DNA of 64,000 bases from Hyphomicrobiales bacterium. Lineage in GTDB: Bacteria; Pseudomonadota; Alphaproteobacteria; Rhizobiales; Rhizobiaceae. The number at the start of each line of letters is the position of its first letter. Positions within the stretch are counted from its first letter, which is position 1. The position numbers and the translations under genes were made by a program. The stretch spans positions 16,590 through 80,589 of the forward strand of contig UCCA01000026.1 in NCBI GenBank assembly GCA_900470805.1, written 5' to 3'. The notes below the pieces were generated by a model. The model was given only the letters and a program-made list of their open reading frames with translations, had not been told where the DNA came from and searched no databases. Below are positions 26,932-35,219 of this stretch, one piece after another.

Positions 26932-27645
26932 ATGGCAGTCATCACGTTTGCAAATACCAAGGGCGGAGCCGGAAAGACCACCGCTGTTCTTCTTCTTGCC
27001 ACCGAGCTCGCCCGCAAGGGCTACCGCGTCACCATCCTCGATGCCGACCCGCAGCACTGGATTTCGCGCTGGCACGAGGTTTCCGGGCATGTTGCGAACA
27101 TCTCCGTCATCGATTTCGTGACGTCGGCGTCGCTGCCGCATCATATCTCCGACAACAAGCACAGCACCGACTACTTCATCATCGACCTGCCGGGCGCGCG
27201 CAACCCGATGCTGGCAACGGCCATCGGACTTTCCGATCATGTGCTGATCCCGATCCAGGGCTGCGCCATGGATGCCCGCGGCGGCGCGCAGGTGCTGGAG
27301 CTGCTGCAGTATCTCGACGAGAAGGCAGGCATCAGGATTGGCCATTCCGTGGTTCTGACGCGGGTCAACTCGATGGTGACGACGCGGGCGTTGTCGATCG
27401 TCAAAGCGCTCCTCAGCGAGCGCCAGGTACCGGTTCTCGACACTGCAATCATCGAACGCTCGGCATTCCGCGACATCTTCGATTGCGGTGGCACGCTGCA
27501 CACGCTCGATCCTGCCCGCGCCAGCAACCTTGAGAAGGCGCGTGAGAACGCGCTCTGTTTTGCCGAGGAGATCATGCGCAAGCTGCCGGTGCGGCTTCCG
27601 GCGCCGGCCCGCATGACCGGCCCGCTGATCCGTTCGGCCGCCTGA
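26932..27645 (+). CDS. Orphan ParA/VirC1-like ATPase
   Basis: 237 residues. The deviant Walker A KGGAGKTT with its extra N-terminal lysine lies at residues 10-17, and the Walker B-like FIIDLPGAR is in the middle. The pattern (NTKGGAGKTT, then DADPQHW and SRW) resembles the VirC1 and chromosomal orphan ParA group. The ATG at 26932 follows cgaggat. No ParB gene or parS-like repeat is next to it. It probably positions a protein or DNA cargo on the nucleoid, but no partner is visible. It has its own terminator, so it is a single-gene unit. Confidence 0.88.
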   Translation: MAVITFANTKGGAGKTTAVLLLATELARKGYRVTILDADPQHWISRWHEVSGHVANISVIDFVTSASLPHHISDNKHSTDYFIIDLPGARNPMLATAIGLSDHVLIPIQGCAMDARGGAQVLELLQYLDEKAGIRIGHSVVLTRVNSMVTTRALSIVKALLSERQVPVLDTAIIERSAFRDIFDCGGTLHTLDPARASNLEKARENALCFAEEIMRKLPVRLPAPARMTGPLIRSAA

Positions 27646-27665
27646 ACCGCTTTGCGATGAGATGA

Positions 27666-27700
27666 GAATGCGCCCCGGTCCGCTGGGGCGCATTCTTTTT
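27666..27700 (+). terminator. Rho-independent terminator of the ParA-like gene
   Basis: GAATGCGCCCC (27666-27676) and GGGGCGCATTC (27685-27695) form a perfect 11-bp stem, followed by five T. It lies about 20 bp after the stop codon. Confidence 0.92.
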
Positions 27701-27913
27701 GGCATCGAGCCACTCCCTCGTATCGGCGGCTGTGGATGCACTTCTGCCTTCGGCCGTTTCCGTTTATGCATTTCTGGATGACGCAACGGGCGCGCTGCAT
27801 CAATGGTCATTTTCGGCGCCGCTCGCATCACCCGAAAGGGGGAATTCCGGTGTTTTGCAGAAGCTTTACACTGGGCTGTCTGCCGAGGGCGCAGGCGTTT
27901 ACCGGGGAGAGCG

Positions 27914-29014
27914 ATGGTCGTTGCGGAGAATACCTATGACAGTCTTGTCGACAGCATTTACGGCGTGATCTTTGGTGACGGGACCTGGGACGGATTTCTC
28001 GGCCGCTGGAACGAGATCGTCCCGGGCGGCAGGACGACGCTATTCTACCACGACCCCGACCGCGCAGAGGGCGCATCGCACATCGACAAGGGTTTCAGCG
28101 AGGATTGGGTCGAGAGCTACTCCAACCATTTCGCGAGTGTGAACCCATGGGCGCCGTCGATGAGCGTGATGCCGATGTGGCGTGGCCTGCTGGCCGAGGA
28201 GCTTCTGCCGCGCGCCGATTTCGTCAAGACCGAGTTCTATAACGACTTCTGGAAGTCTTGCGGCGAGACCGCGATCGGCATGGCGCTGGTGAAGCGCGAT
28301 GGCAGGATGTTTAATATCTCGACGTCGATCGAGAATGGCGGGCCGGACGAAAATCGCGTCTACGCTGACATGCTGACACGGATGGCGCCGCATCTACACC
28401 GGGCGGTGCGCTACTTCGAGGCCGGCCAGACAGAAAAGGGCGCCGACGAAGTCGGTGGGCGGCTGTTCGATGCCATCGGAGTCGGCGTGCTGCTGGTGGG
28501 GCAGGGCGGCAAGCTGCTGTCGGCCAGCGCGGTCGGCGAACATGCTCTGGCGGATGGCCGATCCGTTCGCATCGATTTCCAAGGCAGGGTCTGTCTAGCC
28601 GATGAGGATGCCGATGTTCGCTACAACAGACTGCTCGCGCAATGGCGCGATGGCGAGCGGCAGCAAGTGATCGATGTCAACGGCACGAAGCTGACGCTGG
28701 TGCGCTTGCAGAAGAGCGCGCGGGTGCAGTTCTTCGATTCGCCCAGCATCGCGATCATCATCGAACCCCCGGTCAAAGCGGCCGTGGTGGATATGCCGCA
28801 ACTCGGCGGCAGGTTCGGGCTGACAAAGGCTGAAATTCGGATCATGCACGGATTTCTTCATGGCTCATCGATCAACGATCTTGCGATCGAAGGCAACCGA
28901 TCGCGGGAGACGATCCGCAGCCAGCTGAAGTCGGTGTTCGCGAAGACTGGCGTGAAATCGCAGACAGAGCTGCTGCGGCTGGTCTACCGCAACAGTCGGG
29001 ATCGCCCGCAATGA
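27914..29014 (+). CDS. LuxR-family transcriptional regulator
   Basis: 366 residues. The C-terminal LuxR/GerE helix-turn-helix spans about residues 300-360 (GLTKAEIRIMHGFLHG, then NRSRETIRSQLKSVFAKTG). The N-terminal 300 residues are not an acyl-homoserine-lactone domain that I can recognise; aromatic-rich stretches near the start may form a PAS/GAF-like sensor. The ATG at 27914 has ggggaga three to nine bases upstream. A longer in-frame reading from 27803 lacks a ribosome-binding site. The target genes are unknown; the L,D-transpeptidase gene is convergent to it. Confidence 0.85.
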   Translation: MVVAENTYDSLVDSIYGVIFGDGTWDGFLGRWNEIVPGGRTTLFYHDPDRAEGASHIDKGFSEDWVESYSNHFASVNPWAPSMSVMPMWRGLLAEELLPRADFVKTEFYNDFWKSCGETAIGMALVKRDGRMFNISTSIENGGPDENRVYADMLTRMAPHLHRAVRYFEAGQTEKGADEVGGRLFDAIGVGVLLVGQGGKLLSASAVGEHALADGRSVRIDFQGRVCLADEDADVRYNRLLAQWRDGERQQVIDVNGTKLTLVRLQKSARVQFFDSPSIAIIIEPPVKAAVVDMPQLGGRFGLTKAEIRIMHGFLHGSSINDLAIEGNRSRETIRSQLKSVFAKTGVKSQTELLRLVYRNSRDRPQ

Positions 29015-29026
29015 ACGGATATCGTC

Positions 29027-30376
29027 CTAATCGACGAATTCGACGGTGACGCCCGGCTTGACCATCTTGGCCAGTTCGGTGGCGTCCCAATTGGTGAGGC
29101 GGATGCAGCCGTGGCTCTGCGTGCGACCGATCTTGGACGGCTCCGGCGTGCCGTGAATGCCGTAGGTCGGCTTCGACAAGGCCATCCATACTGTGCCGAC
29201 TGGGCCATTTGGGCCCGGCGGGATGTTGAGGATCTTGTCGTTGGCGCCCTGCTGGAAATTGATCTTCGGATTGTAGGTGTAGCCCGGATTGAAGGCGACG
29301 CGTTCGACGGTGACGGTGCCCGATGGCGAGGGCGTATCGGTCGAGCCGATCGAGGCCGGATAGGCCGAGATCAGGCTGCCGGCGGCGTCGTAGGCGAAGA
29401 CTTGCTTCTTGGCCTTGTCGGCGACGATCCGCGCGACGCTGCCGGTCTTGATCTCGCCGGGGTTTACGACCTTGATGATGGTGCCTGGAATGGTGAAGTC
29501 GGCGCCCGGGTTGAGTTCCTTCAGGAAGCCTTCGTCCATGTGGAAGCGTTCGGCCAGCGCCTCGGTGGTCGATGTGAACGCCAGCGACGTCAGCTGCGCC
29601 TTGTGGGCGTAATCTTCGGGGATTTCGGCGACATAGGGACCGGCGGCATCGGCGGGCGTGATGGTATAGCTGACGACCGGCAGGCCGCCCGACATGCGCA
29701 ACTGCTCAAGGATCGCATCCGTGTTGTTCGGATCAAGCGTCTCGCCGGTCATCTGGTTGTAGGCATAGACCGCCTTGGTGACGTTGGCGCCCATGTGGCC
29801 ATCGATGGCACCCGGCGAAACGCCGGCGCGGTCGAGAAAGACCTGGAGTGCGACGATCTCCGACTTGGACTTGTTTTTCAGCGTGATCACGGGATCGGCC
29901 GGCCGGGTTGGCTGGGTAACCTCGGGCTGCTGCTGGTCAGGCTCGATCGAGGCGTAGTCGCCGTCGTTCTGGGGATAAGCCTGGTTTTCCAGCGGCTGGC
30001 GATCGATCGAGGCTTCGCGTGGGATGGCGCCGGTCACGGCACCGCGTTCGGAGTAGCGCGTGTCGCCGTAGCCGTCATCGCTGTAATAGGGATCGTTGTT
30101 GTAGACCTCACGGGAGGGTGGTGGCGGATAGTAGCCGCGTGCGCGCGCTTCCGTGGCAACGATGTTGCCGTAGCCATCCACGAGGACGCGGTTGCCGCTT
30201 CTGTCGCGGGCGTAGCCTGTGCCCGATGGCACGTAGTCGAGAATCTCGCCGTTCGGGGTCACGAAAACGACGCTGCCCTGGCGGCGGTATTGCTGCGCAC
30301 CGGCATCCTTGGCTGCGGCCGTAAAGGCCAGCACGATGATTGTCCCAGACAATGCCGATTTCAGAAAGCGATTCAC
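29027..30376 (-). CDS. L,D-transpeptidase (YkuD) with peptidoglycan-binding domain
   Basis: 449 residues from a GTG at 30376 with aaggat upstream. A Sec signal or membrane anchor covers about residues 4-27. A proline- and tyrosine-rich low-complexity stretch (about 75-155) follows, then a peptidoglycan-binding-like helical domain (about 165-225) and a C-terminal YkuD domain. The catalytic motif is complete: YGIHGTPEPSKIG, then SHGCIRLTNWDA with the nucleophilic cysteine. It makes 3-3 cross-links in peptidoglycan or attaches proteins to it. Rhizobiales use many such enzymes in polar growth. It is the first of several wall enzymes in the window. Confidence 0.92.
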   Translation of the reverse strand: MNRFLKSALSGTIIVLAFTAAAKDAGAQQYRRQGSVVFVTPNGEILDYVPSGTGYARDRSGNRVLVDGYGNIVATEARARGYYPPPPSREVYNNDPYYSDDGYGDTRYSERGAVTGAIPREASIDRQPLENQAYPQNDGDYASIEPDQQQPEVTQPTRPADPVITLKNKSKSEIVALQVFLDRAGVSPGAIDGHMGANVTKAVYAYNQMTGETLDPNNTDAILEQLRMSGGLPVVSYTITPADAAGPYVAEIPEDYAHKAQLTSLAFTSTTEALAERFHMDEGFLKELNPGADFTIPGTIIKVVNPGEIKTGSVARIVADKAKKQVFAYDAAGSLISAYPASIGSTDTPSPSGTVTVERVAFNPGYTYNPKINFQQGANDKILNIPPGPNGPVGTVWMALSKPTYGIHGTPEPSKIGRTQSHGCIRLTNWDATELAKMVKPGVTVEFVD

Positions 30377-30614
30377 GTCTTCGTATCCTTCAGTGACTTG
30401 GCGACACACACCCGCGAATTTTGACGTTAGTGTGGAATTTATGAAATCGTGCTGAACAAAAGATGAAAAAACAGCCGAATTTCCCTTTACTCATAAACAT
30501 TTGAGAGGGCCAGACGGTTCCAATCAAAATGCCGCTATCAGCCGCATACGCCAGATTGACGAAACGCGGCGCGCAACCTAACCCTACGTCGATATCATAA
30601 GGAGGAGACGAGGC

Positions 30615-31454
30615 ATGATGGAGTTTGCGGCGGCGCGCGGGCCGAAGTTGATGCTGGACGAGACATCGTTGATGGATATTGGCGGCTGCGTGGTCGAGGG
30701 CGTCGATATCGCGCCGAAGGAAGCGGTGCCGGATGACGGCGACGCGCGCATCTCGCACTCCGTCCAGGGCTTTCTCTTCACCTGCGGCCCCGATCATATC
30801 CGCCATCGCGAGTCGATTCCGGGCCGTCCCGACGGAAAGACCTTTCCGCTGCACGGATCCGCCGCAGGTCATGCGGCCAAGTTGCTCTGGACAAAGTTCG
30901 AAAACGGCAATGCCGAGTGCCGCGCCGATATCGATATCGTCACCGTCGAAGGGCTTCCTGCCCGCATCGAGCGGCACTGGTTCATCGACGGCCAGACGGG
31001 CGAGGCGCGTCTGACGGACAGGGTAATCAACACCAGCGAACGGACGGTGCCAACCTTTCTGATGTATCATATGAACATCGGCGGCAAGTGGTTCGACGAC
31101 GCGACGCGGCTCGAGGGCGCGATGCTGGAGGAGGGCGGCTTTCTCTGGCGGTTCGGCAAAGCCGGCGGCGACATCTTCTGCGTCGAGTCGCCGGCGACGG
31201 CAGGCGGTCTTGCCGAGGTTCGTCTTGGGCCGATCGCGGCGATATCGGGCAAGACGCTGCGGGTTCGCATCAAGGCCGATACGCTTCCGCATCTGCAGGT
31301 CTGGAGAAACCAGACCGCGCCGGCCGACGTGCTTGGCATCGAGCCGGTCTCGCATCGCTGGGTGGGGCGCTCGGAGCTCGAGGCTGCGGGGGAATTCGTA
31401 ATGCTGGCGCCGGGCGAGAGTCGCGAATACGCGCTGAGCTTCGCCTTCGTCTGA
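30615..31454 (+). CDS. DUF4432/aldose-1-epimerase-like protein
   Basis: 279 residues with a galactose-mutarotase-like pattern: GPDHIRHRESIPGRPDG with LHGSA (residues about 55-80), IERHWFIDGQTGEARLTD, LMYHMNIGGKWFD and LQVWRN near the end. The DUF4432 family is related to aldose 1-epimerases. The expected role is binding or epimerising a sugar. A very strong ribosome-binding site, aaggaggag, lies before the tandem ATGATG; the first is used. It is divergent from the L,D-transpeptidase gene across 238 bp. Confidence 0.8.
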   Translation: MMEFAAARGPKLMLDETSLMDIGGCVVEGVDIAPKEAVPDDGDARISHSVQGFLFTCGPDHIRHRESIPGRPDGKTFPLHGSAAGHAAKLLWTKFENGNAECRADIDIVTVEGLPARIERHWFIDGQTGEARLTDRVINTSERTVPTFLMYHMNIGGKWFDDATRLEGAMLEEGGFLWRFGKAGGDIFCVESPATAGGLAEVRLGPIAAISGKTLRVRIKADTLPHLQVWRNQTAPADVLGIEPVSHRWVGRSELEAAGEFVMLAPGESREYALSFAFV

Positions 31455-31537
31455 GCGCCTTGATTGGCGCGATCCATGGTTGACGCCCCGCATCGGGCGG
31501 CGTAGTCATTCAGCCAACGAATTCAGGAGTATTTGCG

Positions 31538-31876
31538 ATGGACATCCGCCAGATCGATGACGAATATTCGGTGTCGGGCCAGATCACGGTCGATGAGCTG
31601 GACGAGATCAAGGCCTTGGGTTTCAAGTCCATCGTCTGCCATCGTCCGGACCAGGAAAGCATGGACCAGACGCCGTTCGCCGATATCGAAGCGCGGGCGA
31701 AGGAGCTCGGTCTTGAGATCGCCCATGTTCCTGTCGGCCCGATGGGCGTGACGGAAGAGGCGGTTGCCGGCATGGTCGATGCGCTCGACGAATTTCCGCG
31801 CCCGATGCTTGGCTACTGCCGGTCCGGCGCCCGTTCGACGGCGATCTATCAGAAGACCCACCACATCCGCACTTAG
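31538..31876 (+). CDS. TIGR01244/BLH-type dual-specificity-phosphatase-like protein
   Basis: 112 residues, matching the small DSP-like family found next to or fused with Blh (sulfur-related beta-lactamase-like hydrolases). The phosphatase signature Cx5R is present in GYCRSGARST, and ISGQIT-type start and HRPDQE are conserved features. It would be a cytosolic tyrosine-phosphatase-fold enzyme; in related systems it is linked to sulfide or biofilm-related stress. Here no Blh gene is adjacent. It has an aggag upstream of the start. Confidence 0.85.
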   Translation: MDIRQIDDEYSVSGQITVDELDEIKALGFKSIVCHRPDQESMDQTPFADIEARAKELGLEIAHVPVGPMGVTEEAVAGMVDALDEFPRPMLGYCRSGARSTAIYQKTHHIRT

Positions 31877-31946
31877 CTTCGGGTTAAGTTGACATCCGGC
31901 GCCGCCTCTCGTGCGGCGTCTTTCTTATCATAGCAAGGAGAATACC

Positions 31947-32288
31947 ATGAGCATCAAGCGTATCGACGCCGGCGCCCGTATGAGCGGCGCAGTCATTCAC
32001 GGCAACACCGTCTACGTTGCCGGTCAGGTCGGCGAAGGCGCCACCGTTACCGAGCAGTGCAAGGATGCGCTCGCCGAAGTCGATCGCCTGCTCGCCGCCG
32101 CTGGCTCCGACAAGTCGAAGATCCTGCAGACGCTGATCTATCTCTCTGACATCGCAGACTTCGCCGAAATGAACGCTGCCTGGGAAGCCTGGGTCGATCC
32201 GGCCAACACGCCGGCCCGTGCCACCAGCGAAGCCAAGCTGGCTGCGCCGAAGTACAAGGTCGAGTTCATCGTTACCGCTGCGATCTAA
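31947..32288 (+). CDS. RidA-family enamine/imine deaminase
   Basis: 113 residues. Family features are MSGAVIHGNTVYVAGQVG near the start, ILQTLIYLSDIADFAEMNAAWEAW, and the C-terminal NTPARATSEAKLAAPKYKVE with the conserved Arg. Such proteins hydrolyse reactive enamines made by PLP enzymes. An ideal ribosome-binding site (aaggag) lies before the ATG. It forms a small group with the phosphatase-like gene just upstream and ends in a strong hairpin. Confidence 0.92.
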   Translation: MSIKRIDAGARMSGAVIHGNTVYVAGQVGEGATVTEQCKDALAEVDRLLAAAGSDKSKILQTLIYLSDIADFAEMNAAWEAWVDPANTPARATSEAKLAAPKYKVEFIVTAAI

Positions 32289-32310
32289 GATCGTCGCCTC
32301 TCGATTTAAG

Positions 32311-32341
32311 AAAGCCGGTGGGTTCGCTCGCCGGCTTTTTT
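32311..32341 (+). terminator. Terminator after the RidA gene
   Basis: AAAGCCGG (32311-32318) pairs with CCGGCTTT (32331-32338), followed by more T. It lies 22 bp after the stop codon. The A-run on the left makes it likely to act for the convergent DMT gene too. Confidence 0.88.
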
Positions 32342-32354
32342 GTTTGGTGCGATG

Positions 32355-33311
32355 TCAGGGCGCGCGTGTTTCTTCCGAGGTGTCGGATACCGGTTTCGAG
32401 GCGAAACGACGCTCGCGCCAGATGATGTAGAAGCCGGAGCCCATGATGATCAGGATGCCCAGCCATTTCAGCGCATCCGGGAAATCGCCGAACACGAGCC
32501 AGGCAAAGGCCGTCGCCGAGACGATTTCGAAATACTGCAGCGGGGCGAGCGTCGAGGCGGGTGCCGAGCGGTAGGCATAGACGCCGAAGATGCCGGCGAT
32601 CGCGGCGGTGACGCCGACGCCGAGCAGATAGAGCCAGGCACGGGTATCGGGCAGGACGGGATCGAGAACGTCGGAGCCGCTGCCATGGCCGATATAAAGC
32701 AGGATGGCGCAGATCAGCAGGCCCCACAGCCCCATGTGGAACTGCATCACCCAAGGGGCTTCGCGCTGCGCCAGCGCCCGGTTCATCATCGCCGATATGG
32801 CGATGCAGACGGCGCTGACGACAGGCAAAAGCGCGACATAGCCGACTTCCTGGAAGCTCGGCTGGATGATCAGGATGGCGCCGAAGAAGCCGACGCCGCA
32901 GGCGGTGTAGCGCCGCCAGCCGATGGCTTCCTTCAGGAAGATGCTGCTGAGGATCGTCAGGATGATCGGCTCGACGAAGAAGATGGCAATGGCGTCGGCG
33001 ACGGCCATGTATTTCAGCGTGGTGACGAAGGAGATCATCGAGATGGTGATGATGGCGCCGCGGATCGCGTGGAACAGGCTCTGGCGCCATGTCGTATCAG
33101 CGAGGTTGCGGCGCCACAACACGATCGGCAGCATGCAGAGCGCCTGCACGGCAAAGCGCGCGGCGGTGATCTCGGCGGACGGTATGGTGGTGATCGCGAG
33201 CTTGGAGAAGATGTCGATGACGGGCGAGATCAGCACCGAGATGAACATCAGGATGAGGCCCGTCATGACCTCGGAGGAGGTGTTGACGAGCCGGGTGTTG
33301 CTGCTGCTCAT
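32355..33311 (-). CDS. EamA/DMT-superfamily transporter
   Basis: 318 residues with ten hydrophobic segments in two five-helix EamA repeats, the second starting near TRAWLYLLGVGV. It is probably an exporter of small metabolites. The ATG at 33311 overlaps the stop codon of the upstream hydrolase (ATGA), so the pair is translationally coupled. A longer reading starting at 33353 is inside the hydrolase and rejected. The substrate is unknown; coupling suggests export of a product of the hydrolase or a shared stress role. Confidence 0.88.
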   Translation of the reverse strand: MSSSNTRLVNTSSEVMTGLILMFISVLISPVIDIFSKLAITTIPSAEITAARFAVQALCMLPIVLWRRNLADTTWRQSLFHAIRGAIITISMISFVTTLKYMAVADAIAIFFVEPIILTILSSIFLKEAIGWRRYTACGVGFFGAILIIQPSFQEVGYVALLPVVSAVCIAISAMMNRALAQREAPWVMQFHMGLWGLLICAILLYIGHGSGSDVLDPVLPDTRAWLYLLGVGVTAAIAGIFGVYAYRSAPASTLAPLQYFEIVSATAFAWLVFGDFPDALKWLGILIIMGSGFYIIWRERRFASKPVSDTSEETRAP

Positions 33312-34255
33312 ACGGTGCTCTCTGCTGCGGACTTGACGACCGCCTGGTCGCACCAGTCGGCGAATGCCGCGATGGCGGCATCCGCGCCGATCTCGTTCAG
33401 CGTCTCGTGGCGCATGTCCTGATATATCTCAGTGCTGATACGGGAGAAACCGGATGCTTTCAAATGATTTGACAGCCAGAGGATGGCTTTTCCGTTCTCC
33501 GTGGCCGGATCCTGTCCGCCGCCGACAAGATTGATCGGCAGGCGGGTGGGCAGGCGGGCGAGATGCGATTTCTGCGGCGCGCGGAACGTCAGTTCGAAGA
33601 GATCGAGCCACAGGGAGACCGACGCGTCGAAGCCGCAGAGCGGGTCGGCGATATACGTGTCGACCTCGGCCGGATCGCGGGACAGCCAGTCGAAATCGGT
33701 GCGGTGGCCGGCGATGGATTTGCCCCATGCGGCGAAGGTCAGCTTCGGAAGCAGGGCGCTCGGCACATCCGACCCCTTCAGCGCACGTTCGGCAAGCAGG
33801 ATCGCCTGGGCGGCGCGTCCGGCGAGGCCGGGATTGAAATTGGAGTTCCAGATGGCCAGCGCATCGAACTTGTCCGGATGGCTGACGGCCGTGTTGAGCG
33901 CGATCAGTCCACCCATCGAATGGCCGAAGAGAATGACGGGAAGGCCGGGGTGCTGGGCTGCGGCGTGGCTGCGCATCGCCGCCACGTCGGCAATCACCCG
34001 GTAGATGCCGTCGCGCTTGGCGAAGCGGCCGATCGGCGCGTCCGCGGCTGTCGTCTCGCCGTGGCCGCGATGATCATGCGCGTAGACGTGGTAGCCGCGC
34101 TTCGCCATGGCAGCCGCAAACGGCGCATAGCGTCGGGAATGCTCCGCGAGGCCGTGGCAGACCAGCAGAATGGCGCGGGCCCGTCCTTCCGCCGGCTGAT
34201 GGTGAAAGGCAAGCGAAGCGCCTTGGGTCACAAGGCGCTGGGTGTCTGCAAACAT
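33308..34255 (-). CDS. Alpha/beta hydrolase (lysophospholipase/monoacylglycerol lipase type)
   Basis: 315 residues. The catalytic triad is visible: nucleophile Ser in GHSMGG, acid in GGGQDPAT and histidine in DMRHETLNE near the C-terminus. LLVCHGLAEHSRRYAPFA near residue 30 is the typical oxyanion-side motif of the serine-aminopeptidase S33/monoacylglycerol lipase group. The ATG at 34255 has ggagg five bases upstream. It hydrolyses a lipid ester, such as a monoacylglycerol or lysophospholipid, in the cytoplasm. No signal peptide is present. Confidence 0.88.
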   Translation of the reverse strand: MFADTQRLVTQGASLAFHHQPAEGRARAILLVCHGLAEHSRRYAPFAAAMAKRGYHVYAHDHRGHGETTAADAPIGRFAKRDGIYRVIADVAAMRSHAAAQHPGLPVILFGHSMGGLIALNTAVSHPDKFDALAIWNSNFNPGLAGRAAQAILLAERALKGSDVPSALLPKLTFAAWGKSIAGHRTDFDWLSRDPAEVDTYIADPLCGFDASVSLWLDLFELTFRAPQKSHLARLPTRLPINLVGGGQDPATENGKAILWLSNHLKASGFSRISTEIYQDMRHETLNEIGADAAIAAFADWCDQAVVKSAAESTV

Positions 34256-34410
34256 GATTTCCTCCGTAACGGGAGAAAACCAGAACAGCCGCCAAATGCA
34301 ACAGCCCGATATCGTTGTGCCGGGGAATTTCGACAGGCGCGTTTTGCGTCTTGCGGAAACGGAACACACATGGTTATTTGTTCATGAATTGTTCCTTGTT
34401 GGGGGTGAAG

Positions 34411-35145
34411 ATGAGCAATCAGCTGTTGCGCGTGGTGTTGATGCTGCTGGCGACGATCTCGGCAAGTGCGGCCGTCGCGCAGGAGGGTGGCGGACGGACG
34501 CGGTTTATCCTGGCGGCGAGCTGGCAGCCGGCGTTCTGCCAGACCAACCAGCGCAAGGCCGAATGCGCCAACCAGACGCGCGATCGTCACGACGCGACGA
34601 ACTTCTCGCTGCACGGGCTATGGCCGATGCGGCGGGACTATTGCGGCGTTTCGGAGGATTTGCGCGCCGCCGACAAGGATGGCCGCTGGAGCGATCTGCC
34701 GGCGGTGACGCTGTCGGCGGAGGGCAAGGCGGCGCTCGACACGGCGATGCCCGGAACCCAGTCCGGCCTCGAGCGGCATGAATGGCTGAAGCACGGCACC
34801 TGCACCAACATGAGCGCCGACGATTATTTCGCCACGGCCGTCCGGCTGGTGGGCGAACTGAACGGCTCCGGCGTCCGCGACCTGTTTGCCGCCAATGTCG
34901 GCAAGTCGCTGAGCGCTGAGCAGATCAAGTCGGCTTTCGACACGAGTTTTGGGCCGGGCGCCAGCGACCGGGTGAAAATGAGCTGCCGTCGGGCTGGCAA
35001 CAGTCGGGTGATCAGCGAGATCACCATCGGATTGTCGGAGGATGCCACGACGGACGCGCAGGCCAGCCTTGGCGACCTCATCCAAGGAGCCGGGAGGACG
35101 TCGTTCGGCTGCAACGAGGGGATTGTCGATGCGGCTGGGTTTTGA
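34411..35145 (+). CDS. Secreted ribonuclease T2 family protein
   Basis: 244 residues with a Sec signal peptide of about 24 residues. Both active-site segments of RNase T2 are intact: FSLHGLWP (CAS I) and HEWLKHGTC (CAS II), with the catalytic histidines and the general acid Glu. Several cysteines could make disulfides in the periplasm. It would cut RNA via 2',3'-cyclic phosphates and scavenge nucleotides or phosphate. The ATG at 34411 has gggggtgaag upstream; an in-frame ATG at 34384 is less likely. Confidence 0.9.
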   Translation: MSNQLLRVVLMLLATISASAAVAQEGGGRTRFILAASWQPAFCQTNQRKAECANQTRDRHDATNFSLHGLWPMRRDYCGVSEDLRAADKDGRWSDLPAVTLSAEGKAALDTAMPGTQSGLERHEWLKHGTCTNMSADDYFATAVRLVGELNGSGVRDLFAANVGKSLSAEQIKSAFDTSFGPGASDRVKMSCRRAGNSRVISEITIGLSEDATTDAQASLGDLIQGAGRTSFGCNEGIVDAAGF

Positions 35146-35219
35146 CCGCATAGGGTAATCTTAAATTTCTCATGAGTATCATGGGCGCCATCGGTCCAAT
35201 ACGAGGCGAGTGAAGTCTG

